Source: PALSA-612 sp963711315 (GTDB lineage Bacteria; Actinomycetota; Thermoleophilia; Gaiellales; Gaiellaceae). From it: a stretch of 64,000 bases of DNA. A program made the translations under genes and the position numbers. Positions 17,766 through 26,893 of this stretch are shown piece after piece. The stretch spans positions 496,001 through 560,000 of the forward strand of contig CAVQDQ010000002.1 in assembly GCA_963711315.1 (NCBI GenBank). The letters are read 5' to 3'. Each line of letters starts with the position of its first letter. The stretch's first letter is position 1. Below the pieces are notes generated by a model that saw nothing but the letters and a program-made list of their open reading frames with translations, made no database searches and was not told where the DNA came from.

Positions 17766-19102
17766 GCCTTCTCTCGCTGACGGCGGCGGACCGTGAGCAG
17801 ATGCTCGCGGCGATCGGCGTCGGCAGCGTCGACGAGCTGTTCCGCGATATTCCGCCAGGAGTCCGGTTCGATCGTCAGCTCGACCTCGAGCCGCCGCTAT
17901 CGGAGCCCGAGCTCGTCGCGCATCTCGAGGAGCTCGCCTCGAAGAACGTTGGCACCGGTCGAGAGCTCTCGTTCCTCGGCGCCGGCATCTACGACCATTA
18001 CGTGCCGGCCGTCGTCGACACGATCCTTCTGCGCGGCGAGTTCCTGACGGCGTACACGCCGTATCAGCCCGAGCTGAGCCAGGGCGTCCTGCAGGCCATC
18101 TTCGAGTACCAGACCGCCATCTGCGAGCTGACCGGCATGGACGTGTCCAACGCGTCCGGCTACGACGGCACCACGGTGGCGGCCGACGCGTGCTACATGG
18201 CGAAGCACATCACCGGCCGGACGCGCGTCGTCGTCACGGAGGCGACCAGCCCCCAAGTGCGCCAGGTGATGAAGACGTATGCGCCGGGATTCGGCCTCGA
18301 GATCGTCGAGGTTCCCCACTCGGGCGGCGTCACCGATCCGACGGCAGTCGCCGCGGCGGCGGAGGATGCCGCAGCTGTGCTCTTCCAGCAGCCGAACTTC
18401 TTCGGTTGTCTCGAGCCGGCTCCAGATCTCGCCGCAGCGGCCGTCGACGCGGGTGCTCTGGCCGTCGCACACGTCGATCCCATCTCGCTGGGAGTGCTCG
18501 AGGCTCCCGGACGATACGGCTGCGCGATCGTCGCGGGGGAAGGGCAAGGCGCCGGGAATGCCCAGTCGTACGGAGGCCCCCACTACGGCTTCCTCGCCTG
18601 CCGCGCGGAGCACGTTCGCCGCATGCCCGGCCGCATCGTGGGAGAGACCACCGACGTCGAGGGGCGGCGGGGCTACGTGCTCACGCTCGCCACGAGGGAG
18701 CAGCACATCCGCCGCGAGAAAGCCACATCGAACATCACGACGAATCAGACGCTGCTTTCACTCGGCGGGCTCGTCTACCTCACCTGGCTCGGCCCAGCGG
18801 GCTTGCGCGAGATCGGCGAGACCTGCATGGCGCTTGCCGGCTACGCGCGTCGCCGGCTGGAGGAGGCCGGGCTCGACCTGGTGTTTCCTGAAGAGGCAAC
18901 GTTCAAAGAGTTTGCCGTCCGCGTCGGACGGAATGCCCGTGACGTCGTCGCAGCCGCGCGCGAGCGTGGCGTTCACCCCGGCTACGCCCTCGGCCGGGAC
19001 TACCCCGGCCTCGACGACTGCCTGCTCGTCGCCGTCACGGAGAAGCGCACGCCCGCTGACATCGACCGCCTCGCCGAGGTGCTGGCCGAGGTGACGGCGT
19101 GA
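17762..19102 (+). CDS. gcvPA: Glycine dehydrogenase (decarboxylating) subunit 1
   Basis: N-terminal half of the split P protein, which decarboxylates glycine with pyridoxal phosphate. 446 residues starting at GTG 17762. Typical motifs are FLGAGIYDHYVPAVVD, YTPYQPELSQGVLQAIFEYQT, and SNASGYDGTTVAADA. Two-subunit GcvP is the Firmicutes/Thermotoga-type arrangement rather than the fused enzyme. Overlaps gcvH and gcvPB by 4 bases each, consistent with stoichiometric translation. Confidence 0.95.
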   Translation: MSLLSLTAADREQMLAAIGVGSVDELFRDIPPGVRFDRQLDLEPPLSEPELVAHLEELASKNVGTGRELSFLGAGIYDHYVPAVVDTILLRGEFLTAYTPYQPELSQGVLQAIFEYQTAICELTGMDVSNASGYDGTTVAADACYMAKHITGRTRVVVTEATSPQVRQVMKTYAPGFGLEIVEVPHSGGVTDPTAVAAAAEDAAAVLFQQPNFFGCLEPAPDLAAAAVDAGALAVAHVDPISLGVLEAPGRYGCAIVAGEGQGAGNAQSYGGPHYGFLACRAEHVRRMPGRIVGETTDVEGRRGYVLTLATREQHIRREKATSNITTNQTLLSLGGLVYLTWLGPAGLREIGETCMALAGYARRRLEEAGLDLVFPEEATFKEFAVRVGRNARDVVAAARERGVHPGYALGRDYPGLDDCLLVAVTEKRTPADIDRLAEVLAEVTA

Positions 19103-20572
19103 AGCTCGTCTACGAGCGCTCGGTCGCCGGGCGCACCGCGTACACGCTGCCGCGCCACGACCTGCCGCGGCCCGAGATTCCCTCTGCGCTCCGCCGCGAC
19201 CAGCCGCCCCGGCTGCCCGAGATCTCCGAGCCCGAGCTCGTCCGCCATTTCACCGCCCTGACGACGCGGAACTTCGGAGTGGACACCGGCTTCTACCCGC
19301 TCGGCTCGTGCACGATGAAGCACAACCCGCGTGTGAACGAGGTGGTCGCGCGGCTGCCCGGGTTTGTCGACCTCCATCCGCTGCAGGAGGAAGACGGAGC
19401 GCAGGGCGCGCTCGAGCTCATGTGGCGCCTGCAGGAGATCCTCGCCGAGGTCTGCGGTCTCGACGCCGTGTCGCTTCAACCCGCTGCCGGCTCCCAGGGG
19501 GAGCTGACAGGTCTCATGCTCATGCACGCGTACTTCGCCGACCGTGGAGAGGACGAGCAGCGCCGGCGGATCGTTGTCCCGGACACGGCCCACGGCACGA
19601 ACCCCGCCAGCGTGACCATGGCGGGTTACGAGCTCGTGCAGGTGGCGACTGATCCACGCGGCAACGTCGACCTCGACGATCTGCGCGGCAAGGTCGACGA
19701 GACGACCGCGGGCCTGATGCTCACCAACCCTTCGACACTGGGCCTGTTCGACGAGGGCATCGAGGAGGTGGCGCGGATCTTCCACGGCGCCGGCGCTCTC
19801 ATGTACTACGACGGCGCGAATCTCAACGCCGTCTGCGGCATCGCCCGCCCCGGCGATATGGGCTTCGACATCGTCCACATCAACCTCCACAAGACGTTCT
19901 CCCAGCCGCACGGTGGTGGCGGTCCGGGAGGTGGCCCGATCGCGGTCCGCGACATGCTCGAGCCGTTTCTCCCTGTGCCTCAGGTCGTTCGCGCTGGCGA
20001 TCGCTTCACGCTCGATGCGGAGCGGCCGAAGTCCATCGGCAAGGTGCGCGGGTTCACGGGCCCGTTTGGTGTGTTCGTCCGCTCGTACGCGTATATCCGG
20101 ACGTACGGACCGGGGCTGCGCGAGATGTCCGAGGTCGCCGTCATCAACGCGAATTACCTGCTGGCCCTGCTCCGTGACACGTACGACCCGCCGTACGACC
20201 GCCTCTGCATGCACGAGTTCGTGCTCTCGGCACGCATGCTGAAGCGAGAGCACGGCGTGACCGCTCTCGACGTCGCGAAGCGGCTCATGGACTACGGGTT
20301 CCATCCGCCTACGATCTACTTCCCGCTCGTCGTGCCGGAAGCGCTGATGATCGAGCCGACGGAGACCGAGCCGAAGGAGACGCTGGACGAGTTCGCCCAC
20401 GCGATGAACGAAATCGCGCGCGAGGCTGCCGAGGAGCCCGAGCTGCTCCACGCGGCGCCGCACTCGCAGTCCGGTGGGCCGGCTCGACGAAGTGAAGGCC
20501 GTGAAGCAGCTGGTCGTGAAGCACGGCTTCGAGGAACGTCCCGCAGAGGCACACGCAAGTCAGCAGCAGTGA
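19099..20572 (+). CDS. gcvPB: Glycine dehydrogenase (decarboxylating) subunit 2 (frame broken near 20465)
   Basis: C-terminal PLP-binding half of split GcvP. The PLP lysine is in INLHKTFSQPHGGGGPGGGP; YPLGSCTMKHNPR and LQPAAGSQGELTGL are family hallmarks. As written, the frame runs on into the proline dehydrogenase. The expected GcvPB tail (GRLDEVKAVKQLVVKHGFEE) lies one frame over from about 20465 and stops at 20570-20572. One indel therefore explains both the lost tail and the false fusion. Rejoined length is about 490 residues. Confidence 0.92.
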
Positions 20573-21504
20573 TCGCAGACACGGCCAACGCGATCACGCG
20601 GCGGGCGATCCTCGCGGCCGCGGAGAGCGAGACGCTGCGTGCACTCGTCAGGCGGCACGGCATGCGCTTCGGCGCCTCGCGCTTCGTCGCCGGGGAGACA
20701 TTCGACTCGGCGGTGCCGGTCTTGCGAGTGCTGAACGAGAGGGGCCTGCTGACGAACACGACGCTGCTCGGCGAGGGCGTTCGCGCGCCGACGGAGACGC
20801 GGGCGGTCGTGGACGAATACAAGCGCGTGCTCGACGGCATCGGCCGGGAGAGCCTGCGAACGAACATCGCTGTCAAGCCGACTCACCTCGGCCTCGCCCT
20901 CGATCAGGAGCTCGCCTACGAGAATGTCGCGGCCCTCGCGGCGCATGCCGGGGGGCTCGGCAACTTCGTGCGCATGGACATGGAGGAGTCGCGCTATGTC
21001 GATCCCACGCTGGCCATCTACCGCCGGCTCCGCGAGTCAGGGGTCGACAACGTCGGCATCGTGCTGCAGGCGTACCTCCACCGCACCGAGCGTGACCTCG
21101 AGGAGCTACTGCCGCTCCGTCCGAACGTGCGGATCTGCAAGGGCGCGTACCTGGAGCAACCGGACGTCGCGTACCCGGAGAAGCGTGACGTCGACGCCGC
21201 GTACGTGCGGCTCGCCGAACGGGCGCTGTGGAGCGCCGGCTTCGTCGGCATCGCGACACACGACGAGCGGATGTTCGAGCACGCGATCGCGTTCAGCGGC
21301 CGCGAGCGGATCCCGCGGGAACGATTCCAGTTCCAGATGCTCTACGGCGTGCGGCCGCAGCTTCAGCTTTCGCTCCTCCGGCGCGGCTACGCCGTGCTCG
21401 TCGCCACCCCCTACGGGCCGGACTGGTACCGCTACCTCATGCGCCGCCTGGCCGAGCGGCCGGCCAACATCGGCTTCCTGCTGAGAAGCCTCGTGCGAGG
21501 ATAG
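20569..21504 (+). CDS. Proline dehydrogenase (monofunctional)
   Basis: FAD enzyme oxidising proline to pyrroline-5-carboxylate, feeding electrons to quinone. 311 residues from GTG 20569, which overlaps the gcvPB stop. The barrel motifs are intact: VKPTHLGLALD, NFVRMDMEESRYVDPTLAIY, RICKGAYLEQPDVAYPEKRD, and the C-terminal RRLAERPANIGFLLRSL. It is the stand-alone type, not PutA; no P5C dehydrogenase is in the window. Five bases separate it from the R2lox gene. Confidence 0.93.
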   Translation: MIADTANAITRRAILAAAESETLRALVRRHGMRFGASRFVAGETFDSAVPVLRVLNERGLLTNTTLLGEGVRAPTETRAVVDEYKRVLDGIGRESLRTNIAVKPTHLGLALDQELAYENVAALAAHAGGLGNFVRMDMEESRYVDPTLAIYRRLRESGVDNVGIVLQAYLHRTERDLEELLPLRPNVRICKGAYLEQPDVAYPEKRDVDAAYVRLAERALWSAGFVGIATHDERMFEHAIAFSGRERIPRERFQFQMLYGVRPQLQLSLLRRGYAVLVATPYGPDWYRYLMRRLAERPANIGFLLRSLVRG

Positions 21505-21509
21505 GGCGC

Positions 21510-22370
21510 ATGGCGAGAGAGCTCGCGAGCCTGACGGGGCTCGACCGTGACTCGCCCGCGTTTCGCCTGTACCAGAAGGCGAAGCGGCTCGGCACCTGGG
21601 ATCCGGCGGCGATCGACTTCTCGACCGACCGCGAGCAGTGGCCGGCGCTCAGCGATGCCGAACAGGATCTGCTCCTGCGGTCGTGCACGCTGTTCCTCGC
21701 CGGGGAGGAGTCGGTGGTGCTCGACCTGCTGCCGCTCATGGGTGTGATCGCGCAGGAGGGCCGTTTCGAGGAGGAGCTCTATCTCACCTCGTTCCTGTGG
21801 GAAGAGGGCAAGCACACGGAGTTCTTCCGCCGTTTCCTCGACGACGTGGCCGGCGAGCACGGCGATCTCACACGCTTCTATCGCGAGGGTTACAGGGAGC
21901 TCTTCGCGCGGGAGCTGCCTAACGCCATGTCCGCGCTGAACACCAATCCGAGCCCGGTCGCGCAGGCGAAGGCGCTCGTCACGTACACGCTCATCGTCGA
22001 GGGCGTGCTTGCCGAGACGGGCTACCACGCGTTCTTCACGGCGCTCGAGGCACGCGATCTCCTGCCAGGGCTGCGAAAGGGCCTTGGCCTCGTCAAGCGC
22101 GACGAGTCTCGGCACATCGCGTACGGGATCTACGTGCTTTCGCGGCTGATCAGGGACGACGCTTCAATCTGGGACGTCGTCGAGGCTCGGCTGGACGAGC
22201 TCGGCCCGCTGGCTCTCGAGGTGGCGAACGAGACATTTGCGGGCTACGACCCGATCCCGTTCGACTTGCCCATCCTCGTGCCCTATGCGGCGCTGCAGCT
22301 CCAGAAGCGCCGCGCGCGGATCGAGAGCGTGCGGCTAGGCGCGAGCCCAGGGGAGCTCGACATCGAGTAG
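21510..22370 (+). CDS. R2-like ligand-binding oxidase (R2lox, Mn/Fe)
   Basis: 286-residue ferritin-like four-helix protein related to ribonucleotide reductase R2. The six metal ligands expected from R2lox structures are all present, as E66, E99, H102, E164, E199, H202. The pair forming the internal ether cross-link is also present, as V69 and Y159. From memory, these match the Geobacillus R2lox positions with one constant offset of three. This separates it from true R2, which lacks the Val-Tyr pair. In-cell substrate is not established for the family. Here it ends the glycine cleavage/proline dehydrogenase operon. Its last 36 bases overlap the convergent sulfotransferase gene. Confidence 0.9.
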   Translation: MARELASLTGLDRDSPAFRLYQKAKRLGTWDPAAIDFSTDREQWPALSDAEQDLLLRSCTLFLAGEESVVLDLLPLMGVIAQEGRFEEELYLTSFLWEEGKHTEFFRRFLDDVAGEHGDLTRFYREGYRELFARELPNAMSALNTNPSPVAQAKALVTYTLIVEGVLAETGYHAFFTALEARDLLPGLRKGLGLVKRDESRHIAYGIYVLSRLIRDDASIWDVVEARLDELGPLALEVANETFAGYDPIPFDLPILVPYAALQLQKRRARIESVRLGASPGELDIE

Positions 22371-23231
22371 CTCTTCGAGCCGGCGGTCGTGCGGCTCGAA
22401 CACGGCGCGTAGGCGGTCGCGTGTGGCCGGTGACATCGGGGCATATGCACGGACGTTCTCCTGCGGGTAGCTCGCCGGCTGCCACTCCGGCACGCCGAGA
22501 AACCGCTCCGCCTTCGACACGGCACTCGCCGGGTCGTCGAGCAACTCGTCGCTCATCAGCACGAGCAGCTGCTCTCGCGGAAACAGCGCCAGCCACCGTT
22601 CGAGGTGCTCCGCGTAGCAACCGCGGGCGACGTAGCTGCGGCCGAAAAGCGGCAGCGGCGACTCGTACGTGTGATCCGCGAGCCAGCGGTCGAGCTCGGG
22701 CTTGAGCTCCGCCTCCTCCCAGTCGAGCGCGTCTTCGAACGAGCGAGTCTCGTCACGGGTCTCCCGTTCCATCTGGAAGTGCGAGTAGGCGCGCTCCACG
22801 GGATCGCGCAGCACGACGATGAGCTTCATGCCCGGGTCGAAGTCGTGGACGCGCCCCGGCGAACGCGGGTCGAAGAGATAGGCCGGTGTCGCCTCTCCCA
22901 CGGCGAGGCGTACGCCGTGCCTGAGGCGAGTGGTCGCGGCGCGGCTCTCGAGCGGGAAGTGCGACAGGTACCAGCGCTCGCCGAGTGGATACATGAGGCT
23001 GAAGTAGTGCACTTCCTTCCGGCTCGAGCAGTAGACAGCCGGGTGATCGCTCAGGTAGCGATGCAGGGACGTCGTGCCACCCTTGAGCGCGCCGATGATG
23101 AGGAAGTTGGGGCGGACACGCACCGGCGCCGTCAGCTCGCGCGCACGTTGTCGGGCGCCACGCGTTTGGGCTTCCACGCGCCACGCGACGGCCGGCGGCA
23201 CTCGCCGGAGGAAGGCGACGGCCTGACTCAT
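22335..23231 (-). CDS. Sulfotransferase family protein
   Basis: 298-residue PAPS-dependent sulfotransferase. The 5'-phosphosulfate loop is FLIIGALKGGTTSLHRYL near residue 45, and the 3'-phosphate motif VLRDPVERAYSHFQME is near residue 140. No signal peptide, so it acts in the cytoplasm. Acceptor unknown. The ATG at 23231 overlaps the rlmN stop by 4 bases, so it is co-transcribed behind rlmN. Proteins of this type usually modify glycans, lipids or small metabolites; the sequence does not say which. Confidence 0.88.
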   Translation of the reverse strand: MSQAVAFLRRVPPAVAWRVEAQTRGARQRARELTAPVRVRPNFLIIGALKGGTTSLHRYLSDHPAVYCSSRKEVHYFSLMYPLGERWYLSHFPLESRAATTRLRHGVRLAVGEATPAYLFDPRSPGRVHDFDPGMKLIVVLRDPVERAYSHFQMERETRDETRSFEDALDWEEAELKPELDRWLADHTYESPLPLFGRSYVARGCYAEHLERWLALFPREQLLVLMSDELLDDPASAVSKAERFLGVPEWQPASYPQENVRAYAPMSPATRDRLRAVFEPHDRRLEELLDVELPWARA

Positions 23232-24217
23232 GCCGCGATGCGCCTCGCCGCGAGCTGACCGCACGCGGCGTCGATATCGCGGCCGCGAGTCAGACGGACA
23301 GTGGCGGGCAGCCCGGCGCGGTCGAGCACGTGCTTGAACGCGTCGATCGCCTTCCTCGACGAGCCGTCGAACGCGCCAGTCGGGTTGTACGGAATGAGAT
23401 TGACCTTGAACAGGCGGGGCTCGAGCAGCGCCGCCAGCTGCCGAGCCTGCTCGACGCGGTCGTTGACGCCGGCGAGCATCACGTACTCGACGAAGACCTT
23501 CCGCCGCCGCAGCGACGCGTAGCGCCGGCACTCGGCGAGGACGTCTGCGAGGGGGTAGCGCTCGTTGACGGGCATCAGCTGCGAGCGCAGCGCGTCGTCG
23601 GGAGCATGGAGCGACAGTGCGAGGCGGATCGGCTCCGTCACGTCGTCCACGAACCGGGAAAGACCGGGCAGCCAGCCGACGGTGGAGACGGTCGTCCTCC
23701 GGTGCGTGATGCCGACGTCGGGCAGCCTCCGCGCGGCGCCGAGCACGTCGTCGAGGTTGAGCATCGGCTCGCCCATGCCCATGAAGACGACGTGCGTGAG
23801 CGGTCCCTGGCGCCGGAAGTGAAGCGCCTGGTCGACGATCTCGGACGCCGTCAGGTTGCGGCGGAAGCGCATCTGGCCGGTGGCACAGAAGGTGCACGTG
23901 AGCGGGCAGCCGGACTGCGACGAGAGGCAGAGCGAGCGCCGGCCGTCGCGATACGTCATGAGGACTGCCTCGACAGGATGGCCGTCGTTCGTAGTGAAGA
24001 GGGCCTTGACAGTCCCGTCCTTCGAGCGAGCCTCGGCCTCGACCTCGAGCGTCGAGAACGGGACGTCCTCCGCGAGCTCCTGCCGCAGCTCGGCGGGCAC
24101 GTTCGTCATCGCGTCGTAGTCGGGAGCTCCGCGCGCGACCCATTGCCACACCTGGGCGGCGCGGTATGCGGGCTCGCCGCGCGCGGCGAGCGTCTCCTCC
24201 AGCTGGGCGAGATCCAT
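23228..24217 (-). CDS. rlmN: 23S rRNA A2503 / tRNA A37 methyltransferase RlmN (radical SAM)
   Basis: Radical-SAM enzyme installing 2-methyladenosine on 23S rRNA and some tRNAs. 329 residues. The cluster-binding CxxxCxxC is CPLTCTFC; the family motifs HVVFMGMGEPMLN and VNLIPYNPTG are present. ATG at 24217 lies 9 bases after TATTCT on the minus strand and only 20 bp from the divergent threonine aldolase start. Confidence 0.95.
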   Translation of the reverse strand: MDLAQLEETLAARGEPAYRAAQVWQWVARGAPDYDAMTNVPAELRQELAEDVPFSTLEVEAEARSKDGTVKALFTTNDGHPVEAVLMTYRDGRRSLCLSSQSGCPLTCTFCATGQMRFRRNLTASEIVDQALHFRRQGPLTHVVFMGMGEPMLNLDDVLGAARRLPDVGITHRRTTVSTVGWLPGLSRFVDDVTEPIRLALSLHAPDDALRSQLMPVNERYPLADVLAECRRYASLRRRKVFVEYVMLAGVNDRVEQARQLAALLEPRLFKVNLIPYNPTGAFDGSSRKAIDAFKHVLDRAGLPATVRLTRGRDIDAACGQLAARRIAA

Positions 24218-24225
24218 CGCGCTGC

Positions 24226-24232
24226 GAGAATA
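24226..24232. promoter_or_regulatory. Shared bidirectional -10 for rlmN (-) and threonine aldolase (+)
   Basis: The heptamer GAGAATA reads GAGAAT on the plus strand (6 bases before the aldolase GTG) and TATTCT on the minus strand (9 bases before the rlmN ATG). The whole intergenic gap is 24218-24237, so both messages would be nearly or fully leaderless. Confidence 0.6.
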
Positions 24233-24237
24233 GCCCG

Positions 24238-25230
24238 GTGATCGATCTTCGCTCCGACACGGCCACGAAGCCGACCGCCGAGATGCGCGCTGCGATGGCG
24301 GCCGCGGACGTGGGCGACGAGCAGCTGCGGGAGGATCCGACGGTCAACGAGCTGCAGCGGCGCGCGGCCGAGCTGCTCGGCCAGGAGGAGGCGCTGTTCC
24401 TGCCGACGGCGACGATGGCGAACCAGATCGCGCTCTTCTGCCAGAGCGAACGCGGCGGAGAGCTGATCGCAGAGGAGCGGACGCACGTGCTCGTCTTCGA
24501 GGCGGGCGGCCCAGCCGTGCACTCGGGGCTGGTGGCGCATCCGCTGCCGGGCGACCGCGGTCGGATCACATCGGAACAGCTGCGCGAAGTCGTGCGGATC
24601 TCCGACGACCTGCAGCCGCCGAGCGTGGTCGTGCTCGAGCAGACGCATCGCAGCGCCGGCGGGCGTGTGTGGCCGCTGGAGGAGCTGGCGTCCGTCGCCG
24701 AGACCGCACGGGAGCTGGGCCTGGTCGTCCACCTGGACGGCGCGCGCCTGCTCAATGCCGCGGTGGCGAGCGGCGTGCCGGCCGCCGAGTACGGCAGCAT
24801 TGGCGACACCGTCACGGTCTGCTTCTCGAAAGGCCTCGGCTGCCCGCTGGGAGCCGTGCTCGCAGGGCCACGCGAGACGATGGGCAAGGCGTGGCGGGCG
24901 AAGTTCCTCTTCGGCGGAGCGCTGCGCCAGGCCGGCATCGTGGCGGCGGCGGCGCTGTACGCGCTCGACCATCACGTCGACCGCCTGGCCGAGGATCACG
25001 CTCGTGCGCGGCGGCTGGCCGAGGGACTGGCCGACGCCGGCCTGCCGGTGGACCCTACGGCGGTCGAGACGAACTTTGTCGGCCTCGAGGTCGATCCACT
25101 GGGGCTGACGACCGAGGAGGCGACGGAGCGCATCGGCGCCGAGGGCGTGCTGGTCGGCTGGCTGCGGCCTGGCGTGCTACGTCTTGCCACGTACCTCGGT
25201 GTCGAGGACGCGGACGTGGACGCGCGATAG
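24238..25230 (+). CDS. Low-specificity threonine aldolase (PLP)
   Basis: Cleaves threonine/allo-threonine to glycine and acetaldehyde. 330 residues, beta-eliminating-lyase fold. Opening VIDLRSDTATKPTAEMR is classic for the family; the PLP lysine is in TVCFSKGLGCPLGAV, and the HLDGARLLNAAV aspartate/arginine pair is present. GTG 24238 is at the predicted transcription start. Its product glycine could enter the nearby gcv system, although they are separate transcripts. Confidence 0.93.
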   Translation: MIDLRSDTATKPTAEMRAAMAAADVGDEQLREDPTVNELQRRAAELLGQEEALFLPTATMANQIALFCQSERGGELIAEERTHVLVFEAGGPAVHSGLVAHPLPGDRGRITSEQLREVVRISDDLQPPSVVVLEQTHRSAGGRVWPLEELASVAETARELGLVVHLDGARLLNAAVASGVPAAEYGSIGDTVTVCFSKGLGCPLGAVLAGPRETMGKAWRAKFLFGGALRQAGIVAAAALYALDHHVDRLAEDHARARRLAEGLADAGLPVDPTAVETNFVGLEVDPLGLTTEEATERIGAEGVLVGWLRPGVLRLATYLGVEDADVDAR

Positions 25231-25316
25231 CCTGGATTCCGCGCGCCATTCTAGTCCGCGTCTGCGACTGCCGCCGCGCTGGAGGCGATCCCGCGCGCGC
25301 TAGCCGTCCGCGTCGC

Positions 25317-26360
25317 CTAGCGGTCGCCGACCAGGTAGAAGGAGAGCGCCGCGAACCCGTAGGCGACGATGAGGATGATTCCCTTCGTGCGCGTCGAGCG
25401 GCCGTCGCGCAGGAGGATCGCCGTCAGCACCGTGGCCGCCGCGAGCACTCCCAGCTCTACGGGTCGGAACGCGAGCGACAACGGGTCGATCGCCCACGAG
25501 ATGATGGCCACTGCGGGGATGAGGAAGACCGCCACCTGCGCGCTCGAGGCGAGGGCGATCTCGGCAGCCAGCTTGATGTTGCCGCGCCGGGCGATGACGA
25601 TGGCTCCCCCGTGCTCGGCTGCGTTGCCGACGATCGCGACGATGACCGCAGCGACGAAGAAGTCGCTGAGCCCGAGAGTCTCTGCGAACACCTCGAGCGA
25701 GCCGACGAGGACCTCCGCGACGAACGCCGTGACGACCGTCGCAGCCGCGAGCACGAGCAGCGAGTGCCGGAGCGACCAGCCCGTCATCTCGGCGGGGTCG
25801 CGCGGAGACGTGCATTCCGCGGTGGCGGCGCAGCGAGAGCCAGGTGACGCCGACGTAGACCGCGAGCAGCGCGATCGACGACGGGCAGCGTGATCACGGC
25901 GAGCGAGTGACGGTCCGGATCGCCTTCCCAGCCGGGAATCGACGGGATGAGGAACGCGACGACCGCCAGCGCGACGAGCCCGAGCGACGTGAAGCTCGAC
26001 GGCCGGTCGATAGCTCCGCGTGCCGCCGAGCGCGAGCGAGAAGCCGAGGACGAGCAGGAGGTTGCCGACGACGCTGCCCGTCAGCGAACCACGCACGACC
26101 TCGGTCAGCCCATCGTTGACCGCGATCAGCGCGATGATCAGCTCGGGGGCGTTGCCGAACGTCGCGTTCAGGAAGCCGCCGATCCCGGGCCCGGTGTGAT
26201 GCGCAGCGTGCTCCGTCGCCTCCCCGATGAGCCACGCGAGCGGGATCAGCGCCAGCGCGGAGAGCGCGAATTCCGCGACCTCACCGATGTCGGTGAAGTA
26301 GTGAAGGAGGATGACGATCGGCCCGAGAGCGAGCGAGACCGTGAGGATCCGGCGTACCAC
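25317..26360 (-). CDS. Ca2+/H+ antiporter, CaxA/CAX family (frame broken in the middle)
   Basis: Cation/proton exchanger with the two inverted alpha-repeats, each with its acidic motif: FLNATFGNAPELIIALIA and VGNAAEHGGAIVIARRG. The central part (about 25815-26030) reads as arginine-rich nonsense in this frame. A normal hydrophobic stretch (PSSFTSLGLVALAVVAFLIP, later LLAVYVGVTWLSL) is found in other frames, so two or three compensating indels are present. I place the start at GTG 26360, 7 bases after TAGTGT, rather than GTG 26381. Membrane protein with about eleven spans when repaired. Confidence 0.8.
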   Translation of the reverse strand: MVRRILTVSLALGPIVILLHYFTDIGEVAEFALSALALIPLAWLIGEATEHAAHHTGPGIGGFLNATFGNAPELIIALIAVNDGLTEVVRGSLTGSVVGNLLLVLGFSLALGGTRSYRPAVELHVARARRAGGRRVPHPVDSRLGRRSGPSLARRDHAARRRSRCSRSTSASPGSRCAATAECTSPRDPAEMTGWSLRHSLLVLAAATVVTAFVAEVLVGSLEVFAETLGLSDFFVAAVIVAIVGNAAEHGGAIVIARRGNIKLAAEIALASSAQVAVFLIPAVAIISWAIDPLSLAFRPVELGVLAAATVLTAILLRDGRSTRTKGIILIVAYGFAALSFYLVGDR

Positions 26361-26481
26361 GCGGGCAACACTATCCCGCACTTCGCCGCGCCTCGAAGCG
26401 TACGGAACCCATCTCTATGCCTGAAGAGCGCGCCGAAGTCAAGTCTTGCGGCCGGCGTCACCGTATGGCCACAATCAAGGC

Positions 26482-26889
26482 ATGAGGCAGCTCTCCAGCG
26501 CGCCCGACACGCTTCCTCTCCGGCCGCAGGACGAGACACAGTGCAGCCGTTGCGACGTCCACTGCGAGAAGGTCGTGTACCCGGCCGCGTGTCTCGAACG
26601 GGAGTGCTCGTTCGTCTACGCGTACGAGGAGTTCGGCCACACGTACCTCGGCTGCATGCAGAAGGTCTACGAGTGCGAGATCGACCTACACCTGCTGCTG
26701 GCGGCCGAGCGGACCCGCGCGGGCTTCGGTGCCGTGCGGGCGACGCGGCGGCCGTTACCGATGTGCAAGGCCGAGGTCGTGTCTTGCTACGAGCGCCGGC
26801 AAGGCGAGCTCGGGTGCATCAATCCCGAGTTCTCGGAGCTGCCGGTGGGTGAGCCGCTTTTCCGCATCCTCGCGCAAGTCAGCTCGTAG
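26482..26889 (+). CDS. Cysteine-rich conserved-looking protein of unknown function
   Basis: 135 residues with ten cysteines. C-S-R-C-D-V-H-C near residue 24 is followed by CLEREC, then single cysteines in LGCMQ, YECE, MCKAEVVSCYE and GCINP. The spacing suggests metal or Fe-S/zinc binding, but I recognise no family. ATG 26482 follows TTGCGG-N18-CACAAT with 6 bases between, consistent with a leaderless promoter. It converges on endonuclease IV with a 4-base gap. No signal peptide or membrane span. Confidence 0.7.
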   Translation: MRQLSSAPDTLPLRPQDETQCSRCDVHCEKVVYPAACLERECSFVYAYEEFGHTYLGCMQKVYECEIDLHLLLAAERTRAGFGAVRATRRPLPMCKAEVVSCYERRQGELGCINPEFSELPVGEPLFRILAQVSS

Positions 26890-26893
26890 ACCC

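Noticed and set aside
19000..20463. Long antisense frames such as 3-842, 4527-6035, 5953-7389 and 19000-20463 on the minus strand
   Set aside because: High-GC coding DNA leaves opposite frames open; these read as low-complexity R/A/D/H-rich sequence without domains and lie opposite clear genes.
19099..21504. An 801-residue fusion of glycine dehydrogenase subunit 2 with proline dehydrogenase
   Set aside because: The genuine GcvPB tail (GRLDEVKAVKQLVVKHGFEE) and stop are present one frame over, and a GTG overlapping that stop starts the proline dehydrogenase. A single indel near 20465 makes the false fusion.
22335..24938. An 867-residue minus-strand protein
   Set aside because: Its first ~570 residues are the antisense of threonine aldolase and an out-of-frame rlmN; only the C-terminal 298 residues (sulfotransferase) are real.
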